Assembly (NCBI GenBank): GCA_026075535.2
Contig: AP026543.1
Coordinates: 10,416,001 to 10,480,000 of the forward strand
DNA: 64,000 nucleotides
Source of the DNA: Tricholoma matsutake
Taxonomy: Eukaryota > Basidiomycota > Agaricomycetes > Agaricales > Tricholomataceae
Reading direction: 5' to 3'
In this document: positions 45,289-57,356 of the stretch, one piece after another
Numbering within the stretch: position 1 is the stretch's first letter
Layout: every line of letters starts with the position of its first letter
The notes under the pieces: generated by a model
Told to the model about the DNA's origin: nothing
What the model saw: only the letters and a program-made list of their open reading frames with translations
Databases searched by the model: none
Position numbers and translations under genes: made by a program

Positions 45289-48011
45289 ACCCTCTGCCAT
45301 AGCTGATCTGGACTGCATGGCTCAATCCTCAACTCATTGTTTTCCTTGAACAGCCTTTGGCATAGTGGATCCTATTATGGTTGAAGGGATCACCAAACAG
45401 GGTGGACCAATGTCTCCATTCAAGGCCACCATCACCATGAGCCTCAGGCATCGGTACCTGGATGACCTGGCATCATCTGACCCTGACTCTGTTGTCATTC
45501 AGAGTGCATCTAAATCCCTGGACAACCCTCATCTTCTGGATGACTCAATCTTGCTATGCTTTTCCATGGCTAAAGCTACCAATAACTCATACATTGTGGC
45601 TCAAACCTTTCCTGCCCTTCAGTGCTCCATGCTAGTGATGGAGCATTTCCAGTTTGTATATGGATGGCTTACCTCTTGGGAGAAGACAACGTTACATATT
45701 CTCAACTGTCCTGATGCACCACCAAAGACTCTTCCACTCCAGTCAGTTACCAACATCCCTGGGATTAACCCATGGACAATCACTGAACATGAGGTTCTGC
45801 CATTCCAGTGTCCACTGATGAGTTCAATTTCCTGCATATACAGGTTGATGATCCCAAGACCCATTACCTGGAACTCATAGATATCATTGACTCCTTCTCC
45901 TTTCCCACCTTTTCTTTCTGCACTCCCTTCACACTTCTATGCAAAATTATTTCACAAAATATCATTTCCCGTTGTCAAGCCTTATTATCTCTACAACCGA
46001 TTCTCCATGCTGATGCAGTCAGATTGGACCAACAGATTATGAAACATGTGCATGCCATTCTTGGCTTTCCCTTCTGTCCTTCATCCACCATTTCCACCCT
46101 CCCCCTGGCACTTGGGGGCTTCAACTTCCCATCCTTAGCATGCATCAATGCAGGAATGGCCATTGATGGTCTGGCATGGGATCTAAACCATCATATTCCA
46201 GCCTATAGAACAATGGCACTTATCACTTTGGCTGACTGGACCTGTCAGATCAACAACTGCATGTACCCCCTTGATGGCAAAGGATTGGGTAGATTATTTG
46301 CTCGCTTCTCAAATTTGATCCCTGCAGCTTGGATCATTGCACAGGATCAGATGTTGAAGCTCAGCCTTAGCCTTCGCCAAACTGACCAAAGTCACTTACT
46401 TGATGGACAATTTTCCATCTCGCATGCATTGTCCCTCCTCAAGTCATCTGTTTCTCCAGCCAAATGCCCAACTGGACATACTGTTTGGTCACTTCATTCC
46501 ATGGGTGTCTGCTTGATGTGTCATATTGGCTGTTGGACTGTAGGTGCTCTGAGTCTCACCTCCTTTACTATCAGGATGCTTCCACCAGGAAACTGGTCAC
46601 TTGCACAAGTGAAGAATTGGAGCTTAGTCAAGGATTATTTCTCTCAAGCCTGGATTCAGTCTTTTACCCTGGTTCAGCTGACCTGTTACTCTTTCAGTCA
46701 CTTAGACAACAGGCTGAGAAGTTTATACAATCCATTGTCCTAGCTAATCATTTTCTCCCTACTAACTTGTCTATGGACACCCAACTGTGGGGTACAGACA
46801 GCTCCATGATTCCCTCATCTGCTGGCTCTCTGGACAACAAATCAGTTACATCTGCAATCATGGGCCTGCACACCATCGTCATGAAGCTTCTTGGCCATAA
46901 TATATCAATCCTCCATGGCGAGCTTGTAGGTATTATTGGAGGTCTTGTTCTCTCTGACTCTGAAGATAACCCCACCATAATTTACACTGACCATCTTAAC
47001 TCCACTAGGCTTATTGATGACAGCTGAACCTTCTGTGAACATCAATGCTCATCTTCAGCACATGAATGGTTGCTCTTATTATAGATGGATACTTCATCTT
47101 TTGGGCTCATGACAGGCAACTATCCTTTATACAAAGGGTCACTCAGCCAAGTCCTTGGTTCCTTCTGTTCTAAATGCATCAGCAGACTACTATGCATCAA
47201 AGTCTCAACACATCCATCCCTACCTAGTGCATGCCCCACTCCCCACCTTCTTTATGGATTGCTTCACCCTTTTCACTCCAGCGGATGGCTGGATTGAATT
47301 GAATATATGGAGCTTCACTGATCAATTGCTCACAGCCCAGTGTTCTTGTGAATTGGAGCACAAGCATGGTTTTTGCCTAACCCGATTTGTCTATGACCCT
47401 ACACCTCCCCCTACTCATCCTTATTTATGCTCCATATCCTGCTATTCTGCTCTTGTCCAGCTTGACTCGCACTTGGGACAGCTACCCACAGCAAGTCGCC
47501 TTCACTCCTGCCACAAGATCAAATCCCAGCAATGTCATTTTGGCTGTCTCAACATTCCTGAAGACGATCACCACCTCTTTGTTGAATGCCTGTATTTTGC
47601 TGGACTATGCCTGAGCACTCTCTCAGATGTTGTAGAATTCACTGAAATCAAATGTCGGGAGATTGTTGATGGGAACCTCCTGTCTTGTGAAGTGGCACAG
47701 CATCTCATTTTAGCAGCTAAGTCCCTCTTCTATGATGATAACACCACTTGGCTGCTGCATTGCTCTGCATTCTACCTAGGTCAAATCCCCAATATTACCA
47801 AACTCCTCATTCTTGAGCACCCTGCACCATGTTCCTCCCTTTCCCCCTCTATTCAGCTGTCCTGGGTTATCCACTCCATTGCGATGAATGGCACACTCAT
47901 TCAATTCAACTTGCGGGTTGCATTTGGGGTCAAGTTCAATGTGCTGCCCCTATTGGAGCTGGTTTCTGATTTCTGATTTTGACTTTGATTTTGATTTTTG
48001 ATTTTTGATTT
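45289..48011 (+). pseudogene. Second LINE, 3' half: RT palm/thumb, RNase H and C-terminus
   Basis: The protein resumes AIADLDCMAQS, in frame after GLPS, then FGIVDPIMVEGITKQGGPMSPFKATITMSL and HRYLDDLASSDPDS. A thumb region with NIISRCQALLSLQPI and MKHVHAILGFPF follows, then an RNase H segment (GTDSSMIPSSAGS, ILHGELVGIIGGL, TIIYTDHLNS), and a C-terminal region with HKIKSQQCHFGC-DDHHLFVEC. Five or more frameshifts or stops. It ends in a (TTTGA)n-like simple tail at 47975-48011, taken as the LINE 3' end. Confidence 0.8.
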
Positions 48012-48312
48012 CATAGTTGCTCTTGCACATCACAGTGTATTTGGCACCACAGTGGTGGCAAGCTTTCCTCAATGAGGTTTTGATGCTACCCTACTTGTGT
48101 CTTTTACTTACCTTTATATACTTTTATGCAAGCCTTTACTGGCATACTCTTCTGTGTGGCCTTAGCTACTTATGTAGCATAGGTAGATATCAATATAATA
48201 ACATAGTAACATCAATATCAAGCCATAGTTGACTGAAGTCACACCTCGATATTTCCCAGACATCACGTGTCGCGCATGCATTCACTAGTAGTAATAAGAA
48301 GGAAGAAAGTAA
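48012..48312. other. Flank between LINE and SINE
   Basis: No gene. CpG content rises again from about 48245 (CACGTGTCGCGCATGC), marking the edge of the mutated transposon block. The left target duplication of the SINE is at 48299-48312. Confidence 0.5.
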
Positions 48313-48669
48313 GGGGCACAATGGTGGGGTGGCAACCATCGTACTCAGCCTAGGCCCTGTGACCAACTGACAATAGGCAGGAGGTCTCGAGTTTGAATCC
48401 CGCCCCTGTTCAGCCACTGGGGGGTTTTGGTGGGTATTATCCAATGAGTCCCACACTACTGTAATCATACAGTGTGCATAAAATGCATTTCCTCCCTGGT
48501 AACCCTACTCTGAGGTTCAAATCCCTTGTAACCCCTAAGCAGGCGGCGAGAGCAGTAACGTTGTCATCCACATATTAAGCAGGATGGTCTTCCAGAAATG
48601 GAATTCTAGTGTCTCAAAGCCTCCCACAAAAATGTGGGAAAAATGCTTCCACCAAAAAAAAAAAAAAAA
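48313..48669 (+). mobile_element. tRNA-derived SINE
   Basis: Starts GGGGCACAATGGTGGGG and ends in about 18 A residues (48654-48671). It is flanked by AAGGAAGAAAGTAA (48299-48312) and AAGGAGGAAAGTAA (48670-48683), a 14-bp duplication with one mismatch. A polymerase III B-box-like sequence, GAGTTTGAATCCC, lies about 80 bp from the start, as in a tRNA-derived head; the A box is weak. No coding capacity. Such elements depend on a partner LINE, unidentified here. Confidence 0.72.
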
Positions 48670-48683
48670 AAGGAGGAAAGTAA

Positions 48684-48804
48684 AACTTTCAATCGCTAAA
48701 AGTTCAAAGTACACAACCAAAAAAAGTTTGGTTCGGACCAGGTTCAGCGAGGTTCAGAGATTATGCACCTTACCCGAACCCAGAACCGAACTGCGGCATC
48801 CCTA
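48684..48804. other. Short decayed repeat end
   Basis: Contains GGTTCGGACCAGGTTCAGCGAGGTTCAG and CCGAACCCAGAACCGAAC, partly inverted copies of each other, as in termini of GGTTCGG-type fungal MITEs. No gene. Confidence 0.4.
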
Positions 48805-49284
48805 CGACTCGAACTTGTATTTCTAAGCAGACGTTGGTGGCGTTCGTTCGACGCGTTAAACGTTAAGATTCCCAGGAGCACAGGTGTTCCGGTTCTCGGA
48901 CGAGGGAGATTGACAGTGCCTCGTCCCGTTTACATTCTGCCTGTTACCCAGAAGAATGTGTTGGTTTACTTACTCCCCAAATCAGGTATCCTCCCCCTGG
49001 TACTCAAGCAGCTAGCAGTATTGCGGTCATATATAACTGAGCCCTGCAGCAAACTATGTTTGTCATTTGTTTAAGTTCTGTACCTTTAGTTTTTACTCCG
49101 CTAGGAACTTCGAAGTACTTAGTCCTTGCCGCGCTCAAACCAAAAGTGATTAATAAGTACTAAGTTATCCCCTCTCAGGAGAACTCGGATCTGCCGTGGT
49201 GACAGCAATGATGGCCCGCTCAAACCAGTTGTTACTCGGTATCGCGAGCGTCATTAGATATCAAGAGTCAGTGGACTCCATGGG

Positions 49285-50881
49285 TTAAGTCACTGAGGAT
49301 GTGAATGCTGGTGCACGCTCCAGTTTAGTAACAAATCCGGGAGGCGTCGCAATTTCAGTATGTGGTTCGGGGTTGGTGGAAAATGAGGACTGGCCTGCAT
49401 CGTGCTCTGTGTGCGGGCTACTTTCGTCGGGGAGAGACAAACCGCGATATGAAATAGTAGATGGGATAGTATTTTGAGTCCTACTAAAAGCTCCGTTGAT
49501 GTCAGCGAAGACCTTTGTCAGATTTGTGGAAAAGGAAAAGGATCGTTTCTCTGAGGTAGACCCGTGAGCAAAAACCAGAGGGAGGGCACCTGCAGGATTG
49601 GCAGGGATCACGTCTCGACTCCTGAAAGTTCTAAAGTGTGAAGAACGTGAGCCTAGGGGATAGAGGAATAACAATGAAAACAAAATACCTGCCGTGTGGA
49701 ACAAGTGGGACGAAACGTCGTATGACGGATTGATAGCTCGCGCGTGCCTCATGATGAAGGCCAAAGCAAGCAAAGAATAAGAATGCACAGAGAACATATT
49801 CCCATCGAGTTATCTCCAAATTATATAACAACGATGGATCAGACCGCCAGACGCGGGCAGGAACTTTCTGAATGTAGGACATATCCGCATGGGTTTCTTT
49901 CCATCCTGGCCATGGGTAGACGCTGCTCCAGGGATCGATGAACAACCAGATGCATAAAGGGAGTAGGACAGCACTGCCGATAACGGCGATGATCAGGAGA
50001 CGGACGTATGTGCTTGTAGACATATTGCTGTTGCTAGAGAGTATCTCGCTGAGCCGTAAACGCTTCTCGCGGAGAATATATATGATCATGACTTCGAAAA
50101 GAGTCAGCCAATTACAAGAATTTGAATACCCGATTGAAAGAATTAACACACCTGAATACACAGTACACACAAGGGAAATCAGCAACTGGGGCATGGTTTG
50201 CAATACGATACCAACAGGAGTATTGCTCACGATGGCCAAGGGGCCGAAGTCTTCGTAAAGCAAGAAACGACCGTTTTGAGGAATATACACTGTTTGAATG
50301 AGAGTGTTATTTGAAGCGGGGTATCGAAGAACAACCTACACAGGATGGCGGCTATCACAGGAATCCCGAATCCCAAAGCTAAGTCAACTATCACAGCATG
50401 ACGTCTCTGTGTGAAGTATGAGCCTGTCCAACAGCAGACTATCAGAGGAAGAGGCTACTTTGGCCCTGGTGTCTATAGTGTTCCTAGTGACTACAAGGTA
50501 AAGGCGACGAGTGGCGCACATAACTGCGGTAGGTATTGCAACAGCAACAGCATTACCAAAGCATGAAGCTGTAAAAACCTGCGTGAGGATTCTACTAACC
50601 AAGAGATTTGATAAGCCCACTTATATCACACCAGACTGGTGCCGAATTATTGGTATTAGAGCTCCAGATGATGGAGTTGATGAAGTAGACCAGACAGGCT
50701 ACACCATCCCAAGCCATGAGAAGGCATGTTCCGGTATTCCAGGCTGACAAGCAATTGTGAGCTCAGGATCAGATGTCGTCAGAAAAAATTACTTACATTG
50801 CAAGTGCCGTGGAAAGGGGATGCAGCAGAGCAGGATACCAATGAAAGAGAACAACGAGAACACCCTGTTGGACGCAGCCAT
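49285..50881 (-). CDS. STE3: STE3-type pheromone receptor (GPCR), copy 2
   Basis: A seven-helix pheromone receptor of the STE3 family, paralog of the gene at 15114-16727. Exons on the minus strand: 50881-50797, 50743-50621, 50568-50459, 50406-50340, 50289-50152, 50091-49689, 49621-49285; again 1263 nt, 420 residues. Every exon has exactly the length of its counterpart, while introns 2, 3 and 4 differ by +1, -8 and -10 nt. Replacements relative to copy 1 include Ala to Thr in TM5, Phe to Leu and Met to Ile in the loop after TM5, Leu to Ile and Arg to Pro at the TM6 end, His to Tyr before TM7, and His to Arg after it. The upstream neighbour is the phosphatase gene on the same strand, 584 bp away. 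Both paralogs look functional. Specificity for a given pheromone cannot be predicted. Confidence 0.94.
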
Positions 50882-51464
50882 CGTGTACAGAACCTGAGAG
50901 TTCGAGCGATAGACTCGCTGCTGTGCGATGCACTATTATAGCCTAGAGTATAGGATCAGAAAACGGAAACGAATCGGGTCCGGGATATCAATCAGATGTG
51001 CCTAGTATGCGGCCTAGTACTACTGCCGCGCGCCTATGCCAGTGGCATCTAGAAATGCACTCCCAGCCCATATGTATGCTGAGGCCTGCGCAGTTATCTA
51101 GATTCCCATGGACCAGCATAGGCCGACGGGCCCCTTGTTTGTTAGAGTGGCAATGCCATGGACTAAGTGGCAGTTCGTCACAAGGCTTTCCATTCCGGGT
51201 CCAGCGCCTCTGCAGATTCTCGATCCCTGTCCATGGTGCTAGATCTTGCCTTCGTTTTCTGGACCTACGTAGATTATCTGCAAACGTATTCCTATATTAA
51301 TAACTCCGAGATTATGGTCATACTAACGATCTAAGTTACACGCATGCCAGACAGTGTTACTAGTAACACATACATGATAAAGACTACATATTGTCTATGG
51401 GGGGGAATCATAAAATGTTGCGACGAAACAGAAAAAAAAAAGATTGTCCAAAGGCCACATACGC
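50882..51464. other. Intergenic: receptor promoter and phosphatase 3' flank
   Basis: No gene recognised, and no CaaX-ending pheromone-like frame found by eye. Duplicated in copy 1 (16728-17135 and 23017-23165). Confidence 0.5.
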
Positions 51465-54400
51465 TCATACCAATGCTTCCCTAACATAAAACTGCCTCGC
51501 TGCCAACAGCAACCGAACTTGGTGGTCTGCCCACATCCCCTGCACCTCTTTTTTCACCCTCTCCCGCACCTCATGCTTCACATTCTTGACCGTTATCGTG
51601 AACGCAGCCGAGATCGGACGGTGGTCCGAAACATTCGCTTCGTATCGCTGATAATGCAGTTGATGAACACGGCTCAGATCTCGGGTCCTCCACAGCACAC
51701 GATCGCACCATGCGGGGGAACGACGCTTCTCAGATGAATCATAGTCATCTGAACGTGGGTCGTACTTGTACGTCGGCATAAAGGTGATCGGACCCTCAGA
51801 AAAGTCGCGGAATCGGAAGCCACGATTACACTTAATCTCGCGTAGGAGCTGATCATGGCTCAGTAGAGTAGCGAGGTCGTTCGCACGGACGGCGTTGATG
51901 ATGGCATCTCGGCGATGGTCGATGCGGTAATTCATATCTCCGTTAACCTATGGTATCATTGAGCAAGCAGTACTGAAACATCATCAACCACTTACAAAGA
52001 CTATTTCGTGATCTAGAACCATGGATCCGTCGCCTCCTCCAATGTAGGCTAGAGGAAGGTCTGTCTCTGGGAACACAGACTTCTCTTCCAGCATCCCAGT
52101 AATATCGGCGTTTCGCTGGCGGACGTGGTTCTGGCCAGCAGCGAGGTGACAATTGATAAGGCATATTGAAGAATCATCGAGGACAAAACGCGCAACAATA
52201 CCACCCTGGAAATCACTGTCAGCACAGATCCTGACGTGTTCTACATCAAGGCACACAGACCTTATTCCCATACCTTCCGCCCATCCCTCTCTTGACCGTA
52301 GTAATAGCAATATCCCTCAACGACATACGCTCCGTATGTTTCACAAATACGCACGTAAACAGCCCCACAAGGCTCTCTGTATGAACCACCGTGTACAGCA
52401 CATCTGGCGGCATCGCCTGGCGCATCACAGACGTTAAGCGATCGTACCACCTCTTGTACGCGCCAGTAACCTTGTCAGATAGCACACCCTCCTGTCCCTT
52501 CTTCGAACCGAGCAACACGTTCTTGGCAGCCATCCTCCGGCTCTCCAAGTCAATCACTTCTTGAAAGCCGAAAGAGACGATGTCGGGCGAGTCGACGCTG
52601 TGGAGGACGTCAGTTAAGAAGTCGACATTGGCTGGGTCTCCTGTGAGTGAATCTGGTCTCGCAGCATCACAATTCCACGATACAAGCAGCAGAGTTAATT
52701 CCCTAAAGTTGCTGAAAAACTTCTCCCTCTTCAAAAGCTCTTCCTCTGTTGCAAGACCATGACAATGAATGAATATAGGGGCGTCACAATGGAAGTCAAG
52801 ACTCACCGACCCAGTCCAAGCCAAGCAAGCCATCCCAAAACCGCACCACCTCGTCCCTGCCAACACTAAGCACACACAACCGGCCCGTCTTCTCAATCCC
52901 CATCGCATCCACCCCCAGCTTCACTACTGGGAGTCCAGGATGTGCATTCCAACAATTCGTCACGACCCACGGCTTTTGCGTCGTATCATACGCCGAAATC
53001 AGGCCGCTCCGACCCCCAGCCCACAGTCGGTCATTCACGCCCTCCAAGCACAACACATCCGAAGTCGACACCTTCATAACCTCCTCACACCTCGGATACC
53101 CATCGTCTATAGCAAGCAGCCACACACTAACGAACCCCTCTTCGTGGCCAATGTACACGCGGTCGGGTTGCGAGGGGATTATCGTTGCCGATGTTACCGG
53201 GCCCACATGATCCGTCGGCATCACCGTCTTCATCACGCTCCCCAGCTTGAACAGATCATACACCCGCAGCACCGGCACTTTCATCGTCCCCACACCGCCC
53301 ACAGTGCCATTAATAACCACCTGGTCACTCCGCGCTGCTGTCCACAGCTTGCCACCTACCATCTTCACAAAATCCTGCTTCTCCGCAATCCTCGTCACCC
53401 TCGGTTGCGTCCTAGCCAGATCCACATCCTCCCCTTCTGCCGACTCCGGCGCCCAAATCAGCACTTTCCCACAATCATCTAGTGTCAACATCGCGCGCCC
53501 ACAGCGGAATATATGTGTCACAGGATGTAAATGCATCCCCCACCGCGTCGCCTTCACTGTTCCGGACCTAGTGTCCATCTCCACCACACCCCCATCCTTC
53601 GTCCCCATCCACACCACATACCCGCGATCCTTCTTCTCGCGGCACGGCCGGAACTCCATGCTCGTGATCTTCACGTCCTTCGACATACCCCCACCCGTTT
53701 CCCGTGCATCCAGTGTGTGCATTGGCACATCCCCCACGACCAGGTCGTACATCCGCACATGGTGGTGGTGCGCCACCACTGCCGTCATCCCCGCCACACA
53801 GACATGCCCCGTGAACGCTTGTACTGAGATCCGCGGTTGCGATACGTGGCCCTCTCTGAATGAGAGCACCGGCGGACGCCGCGAAGATCGACTGCTGTCC
53901 GGCAGCAGGTCCACCGCGGGAGTCTTCGAGTCTGCTTCATCGTCCGATTCTTCGTCTGATGAAGGCGAGGGTGGCCGGCGAGCTGGCGGAAGTTTTTCGC
54001 CGAGGGCGATGGTGCGAGTCGGTGGGGGTGGCAGCCGGCTTGAACCCAGAGCTTTGCGTTCGATGGGAGTGCCATTAGACGGTGAAAAGCTGGACGGCTC
54101 TACAGGCGAAGGGATGAATAAGTTATGAGGCTGAGGGCGGTTAGGGAGGCGGGGTTTCGGTGTCGGGTCCTCAGAATTGGCAAAGGTACTGCGGCGGGCG
54201 GGTAGCGGGGGTGGAGGGGCGGAAGTGCTAGAGATGCTAGAGAGAGAAGAGAGAGAGAGAGAAGAGGTAGACGAAGCCGGAGAATCGAACACAGCACTAG
54301 CACGTGTACGCGGTGGTGGGCGTGGAGGAGGAAGGGGAGTTCTGACAGCGTCTTCACTCGGGTCGGAACGATGTTGTACTTTCCTCGCTGGAACCACTGA

Positions 54401-55325
54401 TGGTATCAAGGCAGCTGGTAGGGGAGCCACTATCTCATCGTCCTCGTCGTCGGAAAATGGGCTGTGCTGCTGATCAGGCGAGAGAGAGAGAGTTGAGGGG
54501 ATGGGGTATTCATCAGATTTTCGTGGTTGTGCAGGGATAAGGAAAGATGACGTGGACGTCGCTTCAGCTCTGGAAGCAGGCCTAGGTGGTCGTGGAGGGA
54601 TAGCAGGTTTTGGGGAAGAGCTGGAAGCTGCAAGAGAGGATCCAGAGTCTGTAGAGGGAAATGCATTGCTGATACTTGGACGAGGACTGTGGACGAATTT
54701 TGGGGGTGGAGTAGAAGTACTGTTACGAGCTTTTAAACACGTATAAATTCCTTTACATCGATATAACTCACAATTTGCCTCTCAACGACGCGACAGACTG
54801 TATTGGCGATTCCAATACGTCGTCACTCAGATTGACCAACAGCTGCGACCTATTCGACACAGAAGGCAAGCTAGAAAACCCCAAACGCGGGCTTGCCACT
54901 AAACCATTTCCGTTCGACACTCCAGGAGGGATAGGAACCGGTCTTAGGAGTGGTGAAGGTGAAGGTGAAGGCGATGGAATAGGCGAAGACGACGAGCCTT
55001 TAAGAGTCCGAGAAGGTGGGGGTGGCGGCGGTGGCCTGTTAATTCCAGACTGGAGATCGGACGAAGACGAAACATTGCGTAGGTGATGGTGTGACTGAGG
55101 TGCCGGATCTGTCGGTAAAGAGGTGAAAGTGGCAGAAGTTGAACGTTGGCGAGGACTCGACTGCCCAGCTGGCGTAAGAAGGTCATTTCCATTGTTCTGC
55201 CGTTGCGAAAACGTTGAACTCGGGCTGGGCTTATTGGATGTCTCGAGCGCTAATTGCTCGAATCTCGAACGCAGGCTTTTCACAGCTGGCGGAGGTCCTG
55301 TGTCAATTCTACCGAATTCATCCAT
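51465..55325 (-). CDS. Inositol polyphosphate 5-phosphatase with N-terminal WD40-like propeller
   Basis: Removes the 5-phosphate from phosphoinositides or inositol phosphates, acting in membrane trafficking. Exons on the minus strand: 55325-54772, 54719-52807, 52745-52261, 52205-51996, 51947-51465; 3645 nt, 1214 residues. Residues 1-420 are disordered, with Pro/Ser-rich runs and an acidic patch. About 420-820 hold beta-propeller repeats (VVWMGTKDGGVVEMD, AMLTLDDCGKVLIWAP, VYIGHEEGFVSVW, RLWAGGRSGLISAYD). The catalytic domain runs from about 830: LLVSWNCDAARPD, FGFQEVIDL, VNGDMNYRI, PAWCDRVLW and the end motif NVSDHRPISAAF, all with the expected metal- and phosphate-binding residues. This domain order matches fungal homologs of OCRL-like 5-phosphatases. 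The last exon is partly duplicated at 23166-23489. Confidence 0.92.
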
Positions 55326-56748
55326 GGATCGACAAGTTCCCAGCTCAGTTCTTGGTTATAGCAGAGGCCGGGGCCGTAAAATCGCGCTGCAAGTTCGAAC
55401 CTGTCGACACGCGTAGATCGAAAGTGGTGTGATCGTGATCCCACTGTAATTAGGGGCCAAGTTGTTAGATTCTTTTTCTCGAGGTCCTTTTTGTGTGAGC
55501 AAAAGAGCTGCTCGCTGACAAGGACGACGTCGAAAGGATGGTGGGAGTCGGAAGCAACGATGAACTCGGTCCTCCTTGAAATTACAAACAAGTTGTGCAA
55601 TAAAAATACACCTTACATAAGCTACGTAACTACTCGTTGGCAACTGGTTGTCACTTGAACATATGTATGATAAAATGAATACTTAAGTTATGTTTCTATA
55701 GCTATGCGGCAAACTATGAATTACTTGCTCAAATCATCATAAGTATTGGCATGTTGACCTAAGAATGGTATCATGCGAACTGACGGGAAGCCGCGGACGG
55801 GGAATGACTGCGGTGCTGAAGGTTCGGACTCAATACATTATATGTACGTTAACGTACATGATCGCGGCATATCAATTTCAAACACCACATGGCCACTTCC
55901 CGCGTTCTTTTGCCTGTAAACGAGTGTCCACAATGCTTTCAGGCCTAAGGATCTTGTACACTATCAAAGGCGAGGAGTTTCTCCAACACGGGTTTTGACC
56001 ATCGGTGCATGTCATAAATGTTTGTGCCCACTCACCCGTTCAGAATTAATGGTTCGAGTCAATCGATCGTCTTCGCTCGATTCGGATTCTTCTCCTTACC
56101 ATCTGGCGAACTTATGACTTGGGTTCTATCAGAAGGGGGCTGTAAGATGGAGCTAGTCTTCTCATGGTACCAACATGGTACATGGCTTTTTGAAACCGAC
56201 CTCAGAATTATGATGAGCCTATCACTTCTTCTATTTTTAATCTCTTTTCCTAATCTTTTTCTCTCCTTTAAAAATCCTTATATGAAGCTGCAGCCTGACC
56301 TTTTACAAATCAGGAAAACGGATTCATGGCTGACGTGGATGAATTGAAAAACGCAAGAAAAACGTGCAATTTTCTTGGATTATGAAATTTGAATTTGCCA
56401 GCGAAAGAAATTCCAGATTACTTGCATCCTCGCCCGTCTTCCTTCCATCTTGCCTCCTAGCCATCAATGCACAATAGTAACCGACTGCACAATACATCCC
56501 AAGCACCTCTGGATTCCCATAGTCGTCGTTGCATGGTTGCATGCCCAGAAATTTCTGCACACTGATCTCACATCTCCAATGGCTCACGATCTGTATATGA
56601 CTTGTGTATCTCGCTTGCTCCAAAAGGAGGCTCGCAAGAGCATCATGACAGCTGCTTTGACAAAGGTTTCCGTCTGTTTCCGTGCAGCAGCGTGGGAATT
56701 ACTGATTACTTTGACGGTGATTCAATTTCTCAGACATGTATCAGCCTA
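55326..56748. other. Intergenic, no convincing gene
   Basis: About 1.4 kb between divergent genes. Short frames are present (for example 56018-56347) but lack recognisable domains. It includes the phosphatase promoter on the minus strand and the promoter of the gene at 56749. Confidence 0.45.
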
Positions 56749-57356
56749 ATGTCTTCAACCGACATCTTCACTTTTATAACTGTGTACTACAAATACGGGG
56801 AATACGGCTTTGACGAATTTACAACGCTTCGTGAGGGTCTACAGCAGTTTCTGGAAGATTACACCAGGGGAAATAATCATGAAGACGGCATCCACCGTCA
56901 GCAGCTGGAAGCTCTACCAGACGAAGAACTCCTTACAGAACTCCTCGAGTTAGGTGAGTGTAACCCAACAAGCTTCACCTCTTGAGCCATCTTTTTTTTC
57001 ACATCATACATGGAGGTTCCGAGCAGATTGAGAAACAAAGAGGTCATGGACTGGTGGCAGTCGTCAGAGGTCCTCGGGTCCAGACTCAATCCTGTCCTTG
57101 CGTCTACCTTGAGGTATATTACAAATACGGAGAGTACAATATTGCTGTCGGGTGGTCGTCCTATCTCAACGACGCGATGGCTAAACTCGAATACGAGATG
57201 GAGAAAGACGGTAATCTTGCAGAATGGGAAGATATGTCCGACGACGAACAGGAAGACTTGGCATTGGAGAGGTGTCGAGAGGATGTCGAGGCACAGCGGG
57301 GATGGGGAGCAGTTCTGGTGGTTCCGGGGTGGCTGGTAGCAAAGGCTTCAATGTAG
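56749..57356 (+). CDS. Small protein with two YYKYGEY motifs, unknown function
   Basis: Start ATG at 56749 (MSSTDIFTF). Exon 1 (56749-56953) and exon 2 (57016-57356) join across a 62-nt GT-AG intron, giving 546 nt and 181 residues. The motif VYYKYGEY occurs near residue 13 in exon 1 and again in exon 2 (VYYKYGEYNIAVGWSSYLND), suggesting an internal repeat of about 85 residues; each repeat continues into an acidic helical segment (LEALPDEELLTELLEL; WEDMSDDEQEDLALER). A possible extra intron just before the second motif (51 nt, GTCAGAG...CTTGAG) would keep the frame, so its use is undecided. No family is recognised. The protein is small, acidic and lacks a signal peptide. Confidence 0.6.

Larger units (their letters stand above)
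48805..51789. repeat. Segmental duplication copy 2 (continuous)
   Basis: Corresponds to 14607-17135, 19862-19870 and 23017-23489 of copy 1, in the same orientation. It holds the pre-insertion sites of both copy-1 transposons: AACGTATT at 51283-51290 and TA at 51298-51299. The right end lies inside the last exon of the phosphatase gene. As that gene is complete only here, copy 2 is at the ancestral position. Confidence 0.93.

Noticed and set aside
50384..50620. Apparent frame difference between receptor copies at TTTT/TTTTT (16420 and 50575) and the 8-nt insert near 16258
   Set aside because: Both indels fall inside introns once splice sites are placed, so neither receptor is frameshifted.
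52769..53482. Plus-strand frames of 237 and 293 codons over the phosphatase gene
   Set aside because: Shadows of the minus-strand WD40-like exon; codon bias and homology support only the minus strand.
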